A stretch of 64,000 bases of DNA from contig NC_049994.1 of the NCBI RefSeq assembly GCF_000003815.2, positions 18,992,465-19,056,464 of the forward strand, given 5' to 3'. Both the position numbers and the translations under genes were made by a program. This document shows, piece by piece, positions 1-11,900 of the stretch. The DNA comes from Branchiostoma floridae (Eukaryota; Chordata; Leptocardii; Amphioxiformes; Branchiostomatidae). The first letter of the stretch is position 1, and every line of letters starts with the position of its first letter. A model generated the notes under the pieces. That model made no database searches. It saw nothing but the letters and a program-made list of their open reading frames with translations, and was not told the origin of the DNA.

Positions 1-883
1 TTCAATACTTGAAATAAAAACATCGTGCTGGGTAGAACACTCCAGAACACGCTTTCTCCCTTTTTGAACGTAGCGGAGGTGGCCGGTTGCCATAAGGTTC
101 GTGCAAATCACATAAGGTTTGTGTGTGTCACATCAGGTTCGTACGTTTTCGCATAGTGATTCGTGCATATCACATTATGTTCGTACAAATCTTATAGGGT
201 TAGTGCAAATGCTTTAAGGCTCCTGAATCTTGAGCGGAGGCACTCCTTGATGTATGGGATCATCTTGACGTGAGTCGAAAAGGTCTTGTCAAAGAGGGCT
301 TCACAACATGAGGACCATATGCGTTTCCTCGTGATGGCAATGATGTAGGTGATAGCATTAATACTTTCTTACATTTTTCCAGGAGGTTGACAAGATGCCA
401 TAGATAACCATCTGTTTATTGATATGGAAGTCTGACACCTCCTCCCTCCACCCAAGTCCTAAGCTCTCCCACATGTCTACAGATTTGTGGCAGTTACAGT
501 TCTGCCTTGGACAAGTTCCCGAGCAAATGTAGCCCCAGTTTGAGCAAAGCAGGGCATTAGTTTTGAGGGCACCAGCCATGCAGTGCCCTTCAGTCTGCTC
601 TCTAGGAATGGAACGTGTTGGCAGACACTAGGGACGTGACCGTCCATAAACATGTGGCAGAGGTAGTTGTATGTAACTAGATAGCATATGATCGCATATG
701 TTTCAGTATCACACATACTAATAGTTTTAGTGATCAAGTAGCAAATAGTAACTAACTTAATGCATCCTGCATTTTTGTGGAAATTGCCACCATTTTATAT
801 TTACTAAGTTGATTTCTATGCTGATTCAAATTACATGTAGTTTCTTCTTCTTTCATGTTGATTATGATTTTTAATGAGATATC
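1..883. other. no gene recognised
   Basis: No open frame here resembles a protein I know. At roughly 90-215 there is a degenerate tandem pattern built on 'gttcgtgca..tcacata'. The rest is unremarkable AT-rich sequence. Confidence 0.5.
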
Positions 884-2460
884 TTATATGGAAGCCCCAC
901 CTGCACACAGGGCGTACATGTTGTTGTAGCCTGTTCCATACAGGCCCCAGCTGTGAGTGTCGTAGTCCACTCCTAAAGCGCTGTCATCATGCAGACCAGG
1001 GGAGTACACAAAGGTGTCATCAAGTGGCTGACAGTGGTCAGGGAATCCAATTCCACACAGCTTACTCGAGAGGAACCAGTGGGTATAACAGCTGTTACCG
1101 ACACTGTCATACGCGATGCAGTCTGAGGTCCAGCCCCAGACGGTACACCCATTCGTACCTGACTCTCGGCACGGATACCTCATCCCCGCCGCCTCGCACG
1201 TCGCCTTGACGTTAGCATCGGTCATCTGTCCAGCCACAAGAATCTTATAGAAGGCCCAGTTGTCATGTGTGGTCAGGTACACCTGATGGTCTAAAGAAGT
1301 AAAAGATATTGTCAATGTTATTGTAGAATTTATTGAAGAATGCCCCTGGAGAAGTAAAATAGATTTACTCCATGAAAACTCTATCTACTACCCAAATGTC
1401 AAGACCATGTCCGGGACAAGAGATACATTGTTCAATTAGTATTTTATTTTGTGCAACATTGTCTAAGGTACCTACAAACCCCAAATCATGAAAATCCATT
1501 GTTTTTTTCTTGAATTATTCCCTTCAGAAGTTGTGCACCAAAATGCCCTTGCTATTACCGCTGATAGAGGGTCCAAATTATGTCACTTCTTCCTGAGCAC
1601 AAGAGCTATCTAATACATAAAAATCGTGACCATAGCTTGTTCAGAACACGAGATTGGAAAACCAGAATTTACGCTGCAGGACCAAGGGGAGCCGCTAGGG
1701 GGCCCAAAATCTATTAATTTCCAGCATTCATCACACCCTACCAACACACCAAGTATGAAACCAATCCACCCAGCTGTTCTTGAGTTATCTTGTTGGCACA
1801 GAGACAGACAAACAGACACTCACACACACACATACAAACGATAGTGAAATATATAACCTCCATGACATTTCAGGACTTCAGATATGATCCATGCAGGACT
1901 TCAGATATGATCAGGAGACATCATGCTATGACACCCTCCCCGTACAGAAGGCAATTATATTTAGACTTTGTTTGCTTGAACCTTTATTTATTCATGACAG
2001 CTCAAATCAGCCTGCAGGCCGCATTATATTGAGGTCATGAGGGAAGAGGTAAGGGTCAGACAAAGTATATTAATTATATAACAGAGATGCAGTTTACATC
2101 ATTTTACTAAATTTTTAGATATGTTTCCTTTGATGAAATAGATGAACAGTACTAGTAAACAAAACATTCTATGGTGCTAATCTCAACATGTGGACAAGGG
2201 TAGTACATTTCTCTGCTGATATCTAGTAGTCCCAATTGATGCACAGTTATGTTTACACTATTCACCCGGACGGGAGACCTGGCGCATCTCCGTCTTGTAT
2301 CAGCCAACGAAAGGGTTATGTCACCCCGTAAGGGGAGGTATATAACCCCGACTGTGTCGACTGATGATAATGATGCACTATTACTGTAAACTGTATATCT
2401 ACCTTGTGCCGATGCCGGCCAGACGATCACAGCCGCAATGAAGATCAGGAACTTCCACAT
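884..2460 (-). CDS. small secreted cysteine-rich protein, two exons
   Basis: Exon 1 (2403-2460) starts with ATG and encodes a classic signal peptide, a hydrophobic run ending in Ala-Ser-Ala, then stops at a CAAG|GTAG donor in phase 1. Exon 2 (884-1290) follows a TTTAG acceptor and restores the frame, giving about 154 aa ending in TAA. The mature part has eight cysteines and is rich in Gly, Tyr and Trp, with no transmembrane segment, so it is probably secreted and disulfide-bonded. I do not recognise the family with certainty; it could be a lone copy of a module used in larger extracellular proteins. The gene model is inferred from splice signals and matching phase. The ATG frame is open further upstream to 2757, but the signal peptide strongly favours the start at 2460. 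Any role is unknown. Confidence 0.7.
1330..1875. repeat. internally deleted copy of the ACCTCCATGA-ended repeat family
   Basis: This stretch matches long parts of the fuller element at 60241-61316, including the 'accaagtatgaaaccaat' segment, the (CA/GACA)-rich tail and the terminal 'aacctccatgacattt'. The middle is missing. It lies in the intron of the secreted-protein gene. Confidence 0.75.
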
Positions 2461-2639
2461 CTTTTCCGCCTGTTGAGCTGAGTTAGACCGGTGCGTCGCG
2501 ACTGTAGTGGTACTTGTTGGATTTGGCCAGTGTGCTGCTTCTGTGCGAGTTGTGAAGGCACTGCCAGACTGTGGTACGTGTTGGGTTTGGTTCTGTGAGC
2601 TGCGTCTGTACGATAAAGGTTTCATATAGAGCGCTGATT

Positions 2640-3075
2640 GGTGCAGGCCTCGGTAGGACGTCACCAAGTCAACATCACATCCTTGACAACAGCGGAACGT
2701 GGTACAAACTCTCCAAACTGGTCCATTAACAGTTACATTGACTTTGGCACAAGGCAAAACAGAAGGTAATTATAATATTAAAAGAGAATGCCACATCAGT
2801 GACTTAACCGACACAAACTCACCAAACTGGTCCATTAAAGGTTCCATTGACTCCCCAACTTTGGCACAAGGCAAATATCAGGTAATTATGATATATTGTA
2901 TATCTCCTATGTTTATACCATGTACTTGCAATTAGCCGCCGGGCATGAACTTGCAAATAAACTTCTTATTACTATTATAAAAGAACACCATATCAATGAC
3001 TGAAGCGGCGCAAACTCACCAAACTGGTCCATTAACGGCAGCTTTAACGGGAAGTGTTGTTGAGACGGGCGTGTT
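2640..3075 (-). repeat. three related copies of a short splice-donor-like segment
   Basis: The phrase 'ccaaactggtccatta' recurs near 2715, 2821 and 3019 with similar flanks. On the minus strand the copies at 2821 and 3019 read '...GACCAGTTTG|GTGAGT', an exon edge with a good donor. They lie upstream of the signal-peptide exon and may be alternative 5' exon edges or a minisatellite that grew from one. Confidence 0.5.
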
Positions 3076-3134
3076 GGACTGATGTGATACTTAAGTCTTA
3101 AGGCGGCTGGTTGGTGCCAACAACCTGAAGACAA

Positions 3135-4820
3135 TTTCTACTAGATATACGGAAAATATTAAACACCACTGGGAGCATTTACAGATCTGTATGTGAGTTA
3201 TGCAACAAAACTACATTGTACATACATACGTTAATTGAGTGTGGACGATTAAAGAGGCATTCTACTCCAGAAGGGAGTGTTATTTTCCAATAGATAACGT
3301 ATCAATAAATACAAATGTACATAATCAGTCAACTTTTTTGTGTGGAATTCCACTTGAGGTGAATTACGCAATGTATGTTTTGTAAAACAATATGACACTC
3401 ACTAAACCCAAGCAGACCCTACCTATGCATTCTCTATACGAATAGACACTTTCTTTATCGTGAATATTTTCAGAATTAAGCTGGAACGGTAAGCACACAG
3501 AGAAGGCCAATTGCTCAGTAGCCAAAGAACACAGATGATCTCCCGTGAAATTGTACCCATTGTAACCCTAACTTAAGTTTCTGGCATTCGTCCAGGCACA
3601 ATTGTAATTCAAGCCATAGGCTATAAACTAATTAGAGGGTACTCGTAGGGAGGGGGGAACTACTAGTAGTGTGAAGCATAAGCTCTACATTGTATGTGCT
3701 ACTTGGCGCTTCAAGTTAAACAACAATTAGCAGTACAAAATTATTCCCAATAATCCACATAGAAAGAAGCATATTACAGTTTGACGTTCATTTTATATTT
3801 TACATCTTTACATTCCTTCTACAGCATATCAGTATATGAAACTGACTGGACAGCAGAAGTATCGGTATATACAGGGATACTTTGTATCATTTTCTCTTGC
3901 ATTGACTTGAAGCGGCAACATTGCTACATTCTGCAACACTGGTGTAACAAGTAAGCAGTAACAAGTTAGAGTTTGCAACCTGCGGTAGCAACATTTCTAC
4001 CATGATGTGTGAAGCATCTATGGTATAAATATTCCAACTCTTGTGATTAAGGAAAGTTCCCAGACATACAATGTACCTAACTAAAACATGTACTTCAGAC
4101 ACGTGTACACAAGTGTTTAAGCCTTTGGGAGCAAATTGCTGCTCCAAAACAGTCACATACAATGTGTAACCTCTGTTCATCTGTTTGATTTTTCTTCTTC
4201 TTGGACCAGACTAATATAAGCACAGTTCATCCTAGCTATTGGCTTTGACTTCTTGTGTCCTTTTAAACAGACAGTTGTGTGGCTTTATCAAGGGTTTGAG
4301 TTGTGCCATTTCCATGCCTACTTTAGCATTGGTGCTCTTATGTAATATTTCTACTCTACAAAGGCTTGTGAGAAACTGAAAATACAATTAGTATTAATTA
4401 CATGTACATGTACAATCATAACAGTACTGCACATCAGTAAGGCATGTGTAGGTTGTGTTAACGTTGTCAACACATGTACACACTGAGTCACATGTTTTAT
4501 CTAGTACATAACATGACATCACAGATTGAAGTGATGGCTTGCTCATTCCTTGATAAGGACTGGAGTTGGACAGTTAAGAGTTTGACATATCATGCAGAAT
4601 GCATCTTGCAGTAACTGTTACAGCTGTGATTTGGCTTATACATGTAGTCCATACCCTCAAACTACTGTGCTTGACAGTTGTGTTCTGTGGAGAATTTGGA
4701 TAAGTCTTATATTAACAGTTCAAACCTAAGCTTTTGAACTTACATTTATGACTAGACTTCCCCAAGACGTCCTTTAAATATCAAATTGAACCCAATTGTT
4801 TCTGTTCCCCTTAACTTTGC
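3135..4820. other. intergenic, no gene recognised
   Basis: AT-rich sequence between the secreted-protein gene and the 3' end of ATG13. Open frames are short and unlike known proteins. The ATG13 3' UTR must lie in the right-hand part, but its end cannot be placed. Confidence 0.5.
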
Positions 4821-7800
4821 CTACTGGTCCTCCTGCAGAGACAACACAAACTCATCAAATTCATCCAGATTATCCTCATACTTTGCGAGATCCTCAGTGA
4901 AGGAAGCGAGCGTGTCCGTTACGCAAGGCTGTTTGGAGTCCGCGAATGTCACGAGCTGCGGCGGGTTCTGACATTCCTTGTAGAACGTTCCAAGGTCACT
5001 GTTCGAGTCACATTTCCCGAACGCTGGCTTCTGAACTTCGACAACGACGAAGTCTTCTTGCGGAGACGACGAGAGCTGGCTTCCGTATGAACCTGTCGAA
5101 CCGGCTAGACCATATGATGTCAGCCGCAAGCAGTCTGATTGGTCAAACATCCCGGTTTGGTCTGGGAAGGGAACCGGGGATGACGACGATCGTTCGCGAG
5201 GCTCTGGTTTCTGCTGCGTCAGTAGTTCGAACGGCACGTTACAAACGTTCCCGTCTCCGTCCTTCCCAATGTCCTTGCCCAGCGCGAACGCTCCGACCTT
5301 CGGCGCGGCGGACAGGTTCAAGTGCTCACCCTGTTCCCCGACGGTCGCAGCACACTGCTGCAAGTCAGTCTGGGTAGCTGCGCGGGAGAAGGTCATCTGG
5401 TTTGGCGGTGAGACGGAACACGAGCCCACCCCCACTTCCTGCAATGGATCCTCCCAATCGGGGAAGTCCTCTGCGTAGATTTGGAACCGAGGTTCGGAGG
5501 GGTTCCGACCGATGTATCGTGGCGGGGTGTTCTATAATGATAATGAATGGTTTATTCACTTCATTGATATAGAAAGTTTATTTGCAAGTTCATGCCCATA
5601 GGCTAATTGCAAGTAAATGGTAGAAACAACATAGGGAATATGCATGTAACAATGAATGGTGATAAATATTATTATTATAATACTAATTTGATTTATACAA
5701 AGGGACTACTCGAATACTGGTGTTGACTATATCTAGATTGGTTGGGTTTGACTTCTTTTTTGGAAGCAGAGGAAGACAAACAGTCCCACTTTTTCTTTAA
5801 TTTGTGGGTTTTGTGATTTTAAGTGGAAAGTGGCTTTTTGTTCGTCCGTAAATGTGGGAAAGCTGGGGAATATAATTCATTGTACCAAGCACATAGCAGC
5901 CAAATTCAATGGCTGAATTGCATAATTTTGGTTAAAGATAAAAGATCACAAGCTTAACATAACTCAAAATCTTAACTAAGTACTAACTCTAAAACACAGT
6001 TAAAAAAGATTTGGAACAGCTCAAATTGCTAAAAAATTAGAAATGCCTTGAGAATCGAGGAATAGTGTTCTGACTCCATCACCACAGCAAAACATGTTCT
6101 TTACGACAATTAAATCAAGAAACAGTCATGCCTTCAAATACCAGAGTCACCAACCTAGGATTGATGTGTTCAAAAATCTGTATTTTCCCAGAACTATCGT
6201 AGAGTGGAATTTGTTATCAGCAAGTACAGTAGGGGCATCTTCTCTGAATAGTTTTAAAGAACGCTTGCAGATAGATGCGCAAAAGTTAGGTGTGACGGGT
6301 CATTCAGTGTAATATAACCAGCTGCTGCCGCACTGCGTGCCTGCAAAGGCCTGCATGCTGAAGGGCAGTTATACCGGTTATATAGATACAGATACAGAAG
6401 CTGGTGTGTTACGCCGAAGGGCGGTTATACTGGCTATATAGATACAGATACAGAAGCTGGTGTGTTACGCCGAAGGGCGGTTATACTGGCTATATGGATA
6501 CAGATACAGAAGCTGGTGTGTTACGCCGAAGGGCGGTTATACTGGCTATATAGATACAGATACAGAAGCTGGTGTGTTACGCCGAAGGGCGGTTATACTG
6601 GCTATATGGATACAGATACAGAAGCTGGTGTGTTACGCCGAAGGGCGGTTATACTGGCTATATGGATACAGATACAGAAGCTGGTGTGTTACGCCGAAGG
6701 GCGGTTATACCGGCTATATAGATACAGATACAGAAGCTGGTGTGTTACGCTGAAGGGCGGTTATACCGGCTATATAGATACAGATACAGAAGCTGGTGTG
6801 TTACGCTGAAGGGCGGTTATACCGGCTATATAGATACAGATACAGAAGCTGGTGTGTTACGCTGAAGGGCAGTTATACCGGCTATACAGATACAGAAGCT
6901 GGTGTGTTACGCTGAAGGGCGGTTATACCGGCTATATAGATACAGATACAGAAGCTGGTGTGTTACGCTGAAGGGTGGTTATACCGGCTATACAGATACA
7001 GAAGCTGGTGTGTTACGCTGAAGGGTGGTTATACCGGTTATATAGATACAGATACAGAAGCTGGTGTGTTACGCTGAAGGGTGGTTATACCGGTTATATA
7101 GATACAGATACAGGTACAGATACAGAATAAATCCTTACCGCCATGTAGTGGTCTGCCTTCATCTGTAAGCCCGCGTACCCCTCGGACGGGATGGTGAGTT
7201 TGGTGCGGTACGCTGCCGACATCGTTAGTGTACCGATGGGCGTGGGAACTGCCCCGACTCTCATCACCTGGGTGATACAAACATGTAGATATTAGCTATT
7301 TGTGTGTAAACATGTAAATATTACATAAGGCTGAACATTCTGGTTATAAGTAAGATATGACAAAAAGCAGTTACTCAACCAAATGGATATGATTTTGACA
7401 TCTTTGTGAATCAGAGTTCTCATTGTTCGGCTTGCTAAATAATTATGATTTCTTCAAGGTTGATTAAACTTAAGTTGAACTATTGTACTTATTTTGTATA
7501 CTGTATAGTATCAGACAAGGACTCCAAAAACACTGGAAACTATATCATATATCTTACTTAAGAACAAAACAGAGGAAACCATGATCTCATTTCTCAGCAA
7601 AGATTGATTTTCTACTAGTATGTACCATTAGAGAGTTGAATCAGCTGTTGGGCCATATTGTTCAAGCACAGACAGAAGAGGCCTTTATGGCTGGACTGGC
7701 AGCCACCCTGTAAAAATCTCCACACCCCTCAATTATCCCTCTTTGTGGTTTTTAAAGAGTATAGCACTAGCAGCACAAGAAGACAAACAAACAAACCTGG

Positions 7801-10800
7801 AAGCCCTCTCCCAGCCCGTCAAACTTGACGTCGCCGAAGTAGATTCTGTACATGATGACGAAGTCTGTTCCCTGTTTACGGGATAGTCTGTACGCTGGGG
7901 TGACTCTGGTGAGGGTGAAGAGAGACCGTAGCAGGATCCCCATACGGTTATACACCGTGTAGCTGACCTGAAATATAACAACAACACTAACGTTAGGTAC
8001 GGGATAGTCTGTACGCCAGTGTGACTCTTGTCAGGGTGAAGAGAGAACGGAGGAGGATCCCCATATGGTTATACACCGTGTAGCTCACCTGTAATATATC
8101 ACACAGCTTTGTTATGAAAATTCATTCCTTATTTGTCAACTAGCAAAGTCTGCAACTAAAATTCCCCTGCATTTCAAAATGAAGCTGCAAATCAGGTCAA
8201 ACTAATGTAGAGCTGTCTACCACTAAAACATTTAACTGGATACTGTTCACTTAAGGCAGGCCTGGTGTGTAATGTATTAGGCGGTTTAATGCACATGTAA
8301 TACAAAAAAACTTGGATGGAGTGTGTCAGGAAGGACATCAAGGTGTGCAGTGTCACAGGGGTCGACCCACTGGACAGAGCCGCATGGAGGCGTGGTGTGA
8401 AGACTAGCCAACTGCTGCCTACCCCTGCGTCAGGGACTCCAGCAGCAGTATAATCAAGCAACGGATAAAGGAGTGTAAACAAACCTTGATGTCTGCCTCG
8501 GAGCGATCGTTCATCCCCAGACACCAAGTCTCCAGGATCATGGAGTCCCCCTCAGATGTTGTCAGAGAGATCTCCACACATAACGACTGGCCCTGGCTCG
8601 GCAGCTGGCCTGATATGATCCGCTTCCCCTCCGCTAACACGCGTGGCACGTCCGTGATGCCCAGGTTGAACCAGTCTGCACCGGTTGTGGAGGGTTTGGA
8701 CTTGGTGCGGACCTTGTCACCCAGGCGCGACTGCACTATCACCTGCAGAAATGTTACAAAGTTCATCTGTGTTAGTTATGGTAGGATTGCTAGTAGAGAA
8801 ATCTTGTGGAATTTCTCTGAAAGAAGCGACCTTTGACCTCACTGAGCGACATCCGCCGCGTGAGTTGGGCGGGCTCGCCTTTCGCTTACCCACCATCCCA
8901 CCCTTGGGATTCAATTCAATCGTTCGCTAGCATCATGAGTTGATGCGTGGCGGGTACAGACAATTCGGACAGTTTTTGCCAAGTTGTTCTGCACTGGGCA
9001 AGAATAGATCAATCATATTTTGCGGAAGGACATGCAGCCACCCTCTCATTGGTCAAACTTCTAATTGTCATGCTGCTATTGGTTGAAAATGGACTGATAT
9101 TGATAATTCTGATGGTTCTTTGGACAGACAAGACTATGGGTCTTTTGTAATAGTTGTTGCAAGGTCTGATTACGTCTCACACACAACATTTATTGACAAG
9201 CAAAGTCAACATTGAACAACACAGGAAAACAACAAGCTTCAATTTAATATTTTGTGGGACTGGCAGTGCAGTATCAAGGAAAGCTGCTAGGGGGAACATA
9301 AGCCCATAATCTAAAGTAATAAAAGTCATCAACGTCAAAATCTATTTGATACTGGACAGTTCCTGTCAAATAATACTGGGCCGTTCCTGTAAAGAAATAC
9401 AAACAACTAGAGTTCGGGACCTCATACCTCCATGAAATATTTATTGCCTTTTTGTGGATGGTATGTATGTTTATAGTCGGTTGTATTTGAGAGTAATGGT
9501 TATAAATGTTATGGGAAAGTAGTGGTGTATTTATTTAATGACACAGAGGATGTCCATCTGATTAGTAATTATTAAAATGTGACACTTAATTGTGTAATGT
9601 GCGTTTAAGAGGCCGACGGCATATGGTAGCGTGGTGTTCCTTAAGCTTGATGTTTGGCATTTAAACTGTCTAAGGTTGTCAGCATTATTGAGGTTCGACT
9701 ATGTGCCTCAGAGCGGTGTGGTGGGAGGAAGTTGGGAAACTCAGAAAGAAGAAGGGATGTGGCCAACTTAAGTCAAATGGTGATTTGATTTTCCACCAAT
9801 ATGTCATAACATCAGCTGTTCACACGGTACAAAAATGAGATGCACACTTTCCTCTGATAGCCCTACATCAACTGTAAGATGAATACTTGGCGCCAGCCCC
9901 GTCTACTAAAAAACAAGTACCATTGGCTACGAAAGAGACAACTAACAACTGTCCCTTATCGTAACGAAATCAGAACATCTGTATCGCCCATAAAACTTCT
10001 GACACCCAACCCATCTAAGATGAGAGGACCTAATGGCATTTTAATCACCATGTCACTCAAATCAGCAGTACAGTATGTGAGACATCCATACCTGTTAAGC
10101 ATTACCGTTAAATGTACCTCAACTTCTTACAATTATACTTACGCTTCACATCTCCATGATATCCTAAGCAGACATAAATAAAACTAATTATCATATCAAA
10201 AAAACTCGGGGTTCCCAAACAGCTGTCATACAAATCACCTCACTATCTGCTTGGAGCTAAGCCCATTAACAAACACTTAAAGCACGATGCCTGTTCCAAT
10301 ATATCGCAGATATAGGGGGGATTTCTGATATTATTACATCGATTATAACGACAGATACGGCGCCCCAAATCACATCGATTCGAGCTTTCATCACAGCCCA
10401 CCAACACAACAAGTATGAAACCAATCCATCCAGCCGTTCTTGAGTAATCTTGTACACAGACAGAGACACATAACAGAAAATATAACCTCCATGATATTTC
10501 ATGGAGGTAACTACTGTGCCAACTGTTACAAATATTTCAAACAGTCCTAAGCAGACATAAATAAAACTACTGGGGGTTCCCCAAACAGCTGTCACCTCAC
10601 TATCTGCTTGCAGATAAGCCCATTAACAAACACATACAGCACGATGCCTGTACCAATATATCTCAAATATAGGGGTGATTTCTGATATTATTACATCGAT
10701 TATAACGACAGATACGGCTCCCAAGATCTCATCGATTCGAGTTTTTATCACACCCCACCAACACAACAAGTATGAAACCAATCCATCCAGCCGTTCTTGA

Positions 10801-11076
10801 GTAATCATCTACACAGACAGAGACACATAACAGAAAATATAACCTCCATTCCATGACATTTCATGGAGGTAACTAAACATCATGACAATCGTTCAGAATA
10901 CAGGCTCTGGTGTTTACAAATCGCTGACAAACAACCTTCTTCTTGGCTAAGGTAAAAGCAACATCACGTATACTTCTTCTTCTTACCTGAATACTCTTGA
11001 GACAGAGGAACTTGATGTATTTATCCAGGTCCTTTTTGTCCTGAGGACTGAGGTTCACCTCTATGTTCTCAGTCAT
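4821..11076 (-). CDS. ATG13: autophagy-related protein 13
   Basis: ATG13 bridges ULK1/2 to FIP200 and ATG101 in the complex that starts autophagosome formation. Five exons join without frame breaks: 10987-11076, 8485-8742, 7797-7967, 7139-7267 and 4821-5531, all phase 0, about 452 aa (human isoforms are about 480-517). Exons 1-4 (residues 1-216) are the HORMA domain, with blocks very close to the human protein such as 'DWFNL', 'CVEISL.TSEGDSM' and '[13 protein letters not shown]'. The last exon is mostly disordered and carries 'KVGAF', an LC3-interacting motif 'EDFVVVEV' (human DDFVMIDF) and the conserved tail '[15 protein letters not shown]'. It ends in '[10 protein letters not shown]', three residues beyond the human ULK1-binding end 'TLQ'. 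The start ATG at 11076 is chosen because it aligns with the human N-terminus. Introns hold a minisatellite, a LINE scrap and a truncated copy of exon 3. Confidence 0.96.
6091..6312 (+). mobile_element. CR1/Jockey-like LINE 3' fragment
   Basis: The plus-strand frame encodes about 72 aa with '[20 protein letters not shown]', '[11 protein letters not shown]' and 'LNSFKERL', the typical carboxy end of CR1/Jockey-type reverse transcriptases. It is a 5'-truncated remnant in the last intron of ATG13, antisense to the gene. Confidence 0.75.
6365..7115. repeat. intronic minisatellite, about 50-60 bp unit, about 13 copies
   Basis: The unit runs 'ggttatac(t/c)ggctatata gatacagatacagaagctggtgtgttacgc(c/t)gaaggg'. 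Left-hand copies carry 'cgccgaag' and right-hand copies 'cgctgaag', and a few units lack one 'gatacagata' step. Homogenised blocks of this kind show recent expansion. It ends just before the ATG13 exon at 7139. Open frames across it are artefacts of the repeat. Confidence 0.9.
7999..8088 (-). pseudogene. truncated tandem copy of ATG13 exon 3 with its splice acceptor
   Basis: On the minus strand an intact acceptor (...TATTACAG) at 8089-8090 is followed by about 90 bases almost identical to the first half of ATG13 exon 3. They read '[19 protein letters not shown]', then '[11 protein letters not shown]' and a stop. The homology ends inside the exon, so there is no matching donor. The real exon (7797-7967) lies just downstream. 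Confidence 0.88.
9405..10875. repeat. pieces of the ACCTCCATGA-ended repeat family in ATG13 intron 1
   Basis: Near 9407-9455 there is a lone left end ('actagagttcgggacctcat'). At 10205-10520 and 10565-10875 there are two tandem right ends, each with 'cccattaacaaacac', 'caagtatgaaaccaatccat' and a terminal hairpin 'acctccatga...tttcatggaggt'. The two right ends are about 85-90% alike. No coding potential is seen. Confidence 0.7.
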
Positions 11077-11900
11077 GGCTGACAGGCGCACAGAGGGCAG
11101 GAATTATCGGGAAAACATCAGGTTTTAGAGTTGAGAAAAATCGCAGACAGAAAATGGCGGATAGAACAGGAAGGGTCGCTTTGCACATGCGCGGGGAGAT
11201 ACCAACTATCAGACAGGGGAGGAAGGGTTTGAAATTGAATTATTTATTCGAAAAGATTGAATATTTCATACGCAATGTTCAATGTGAACAATTTATCTAT
11301 ATTTTGATGTAATATAATGTAAATGTTAATGTTAGATATATTCAAGAAAAAAGTTGAGCTGTTGAATGGAATTGTGTTTTTTTTTTCAGAAGTGATCTTA
11401 CATTAAGATTAACGTATAAAATTACAAGACACATTACAATACGTAACGTTATTTTGTTGTATTAGTAAAAGATAGCCATTGAAACCATTTGTTACTTTCG
11501 TAAAAACACGCCATGAACGACAGAAGTCCACCCCTCACATCTGCTCGGAGATCAGGTTACCGGAGGGCGTTGCCCTACCTATCCCATCCTGCCCCGCGTC
11601 TGACCTTAGCGTTCCCCTCCGTCTGTCGTCTGCACCAGAAAATAGCGGATTTTACCTCATTTTTACCGAAAATTCAACATTTCTGTGGACCGATCTTTTA
11701 CTGACTGTACCAGGGACCAAACTAGCACCCATAGATCAGAAATTTCAGCCCCGGACTACGTCGAAATCGATATATCCACGTCCGAATTTGCACGGGAAAA
11801 ACTGCACCGTAAACAAAGGCAAGGCTGCCGGTTTGGGGATTAAGTGAACGGATTCTTCTCTTCAGATCGTCTGTTTTCAACCGTCAAATATCGTCTGTAA
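11077..11900. promoter_or_regulatory. shared ATG13-TDG head-to-head promoter region
   Basis: Only 824 bases separate the start codons of the divergent ATG13 and TDG genes, so both promoters must lie here unless distant non-coding first exons exist. Near the ATG13 side, 11151-11160 reads 'aaaatggcgg', a good YY1-type motif often found at transcription starts. The open frame at 11479-11847 resembles nothing I know and is probably chance. Confidence 0.6.

Noticed and set aside
6460-6809. Open frames with repeated '[16 protein letters not shown]'-type units
   Set aside because: They come from an intronic minisatellite whose unit keeps frames open; no start context or splice support.
11479-11847. 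122-residue plus-strand frame between ATG13 and TDG
   Set aside because: No similarity to known proteins, sits in the shared promoter, and overlaps a second frame equally unremarkable.
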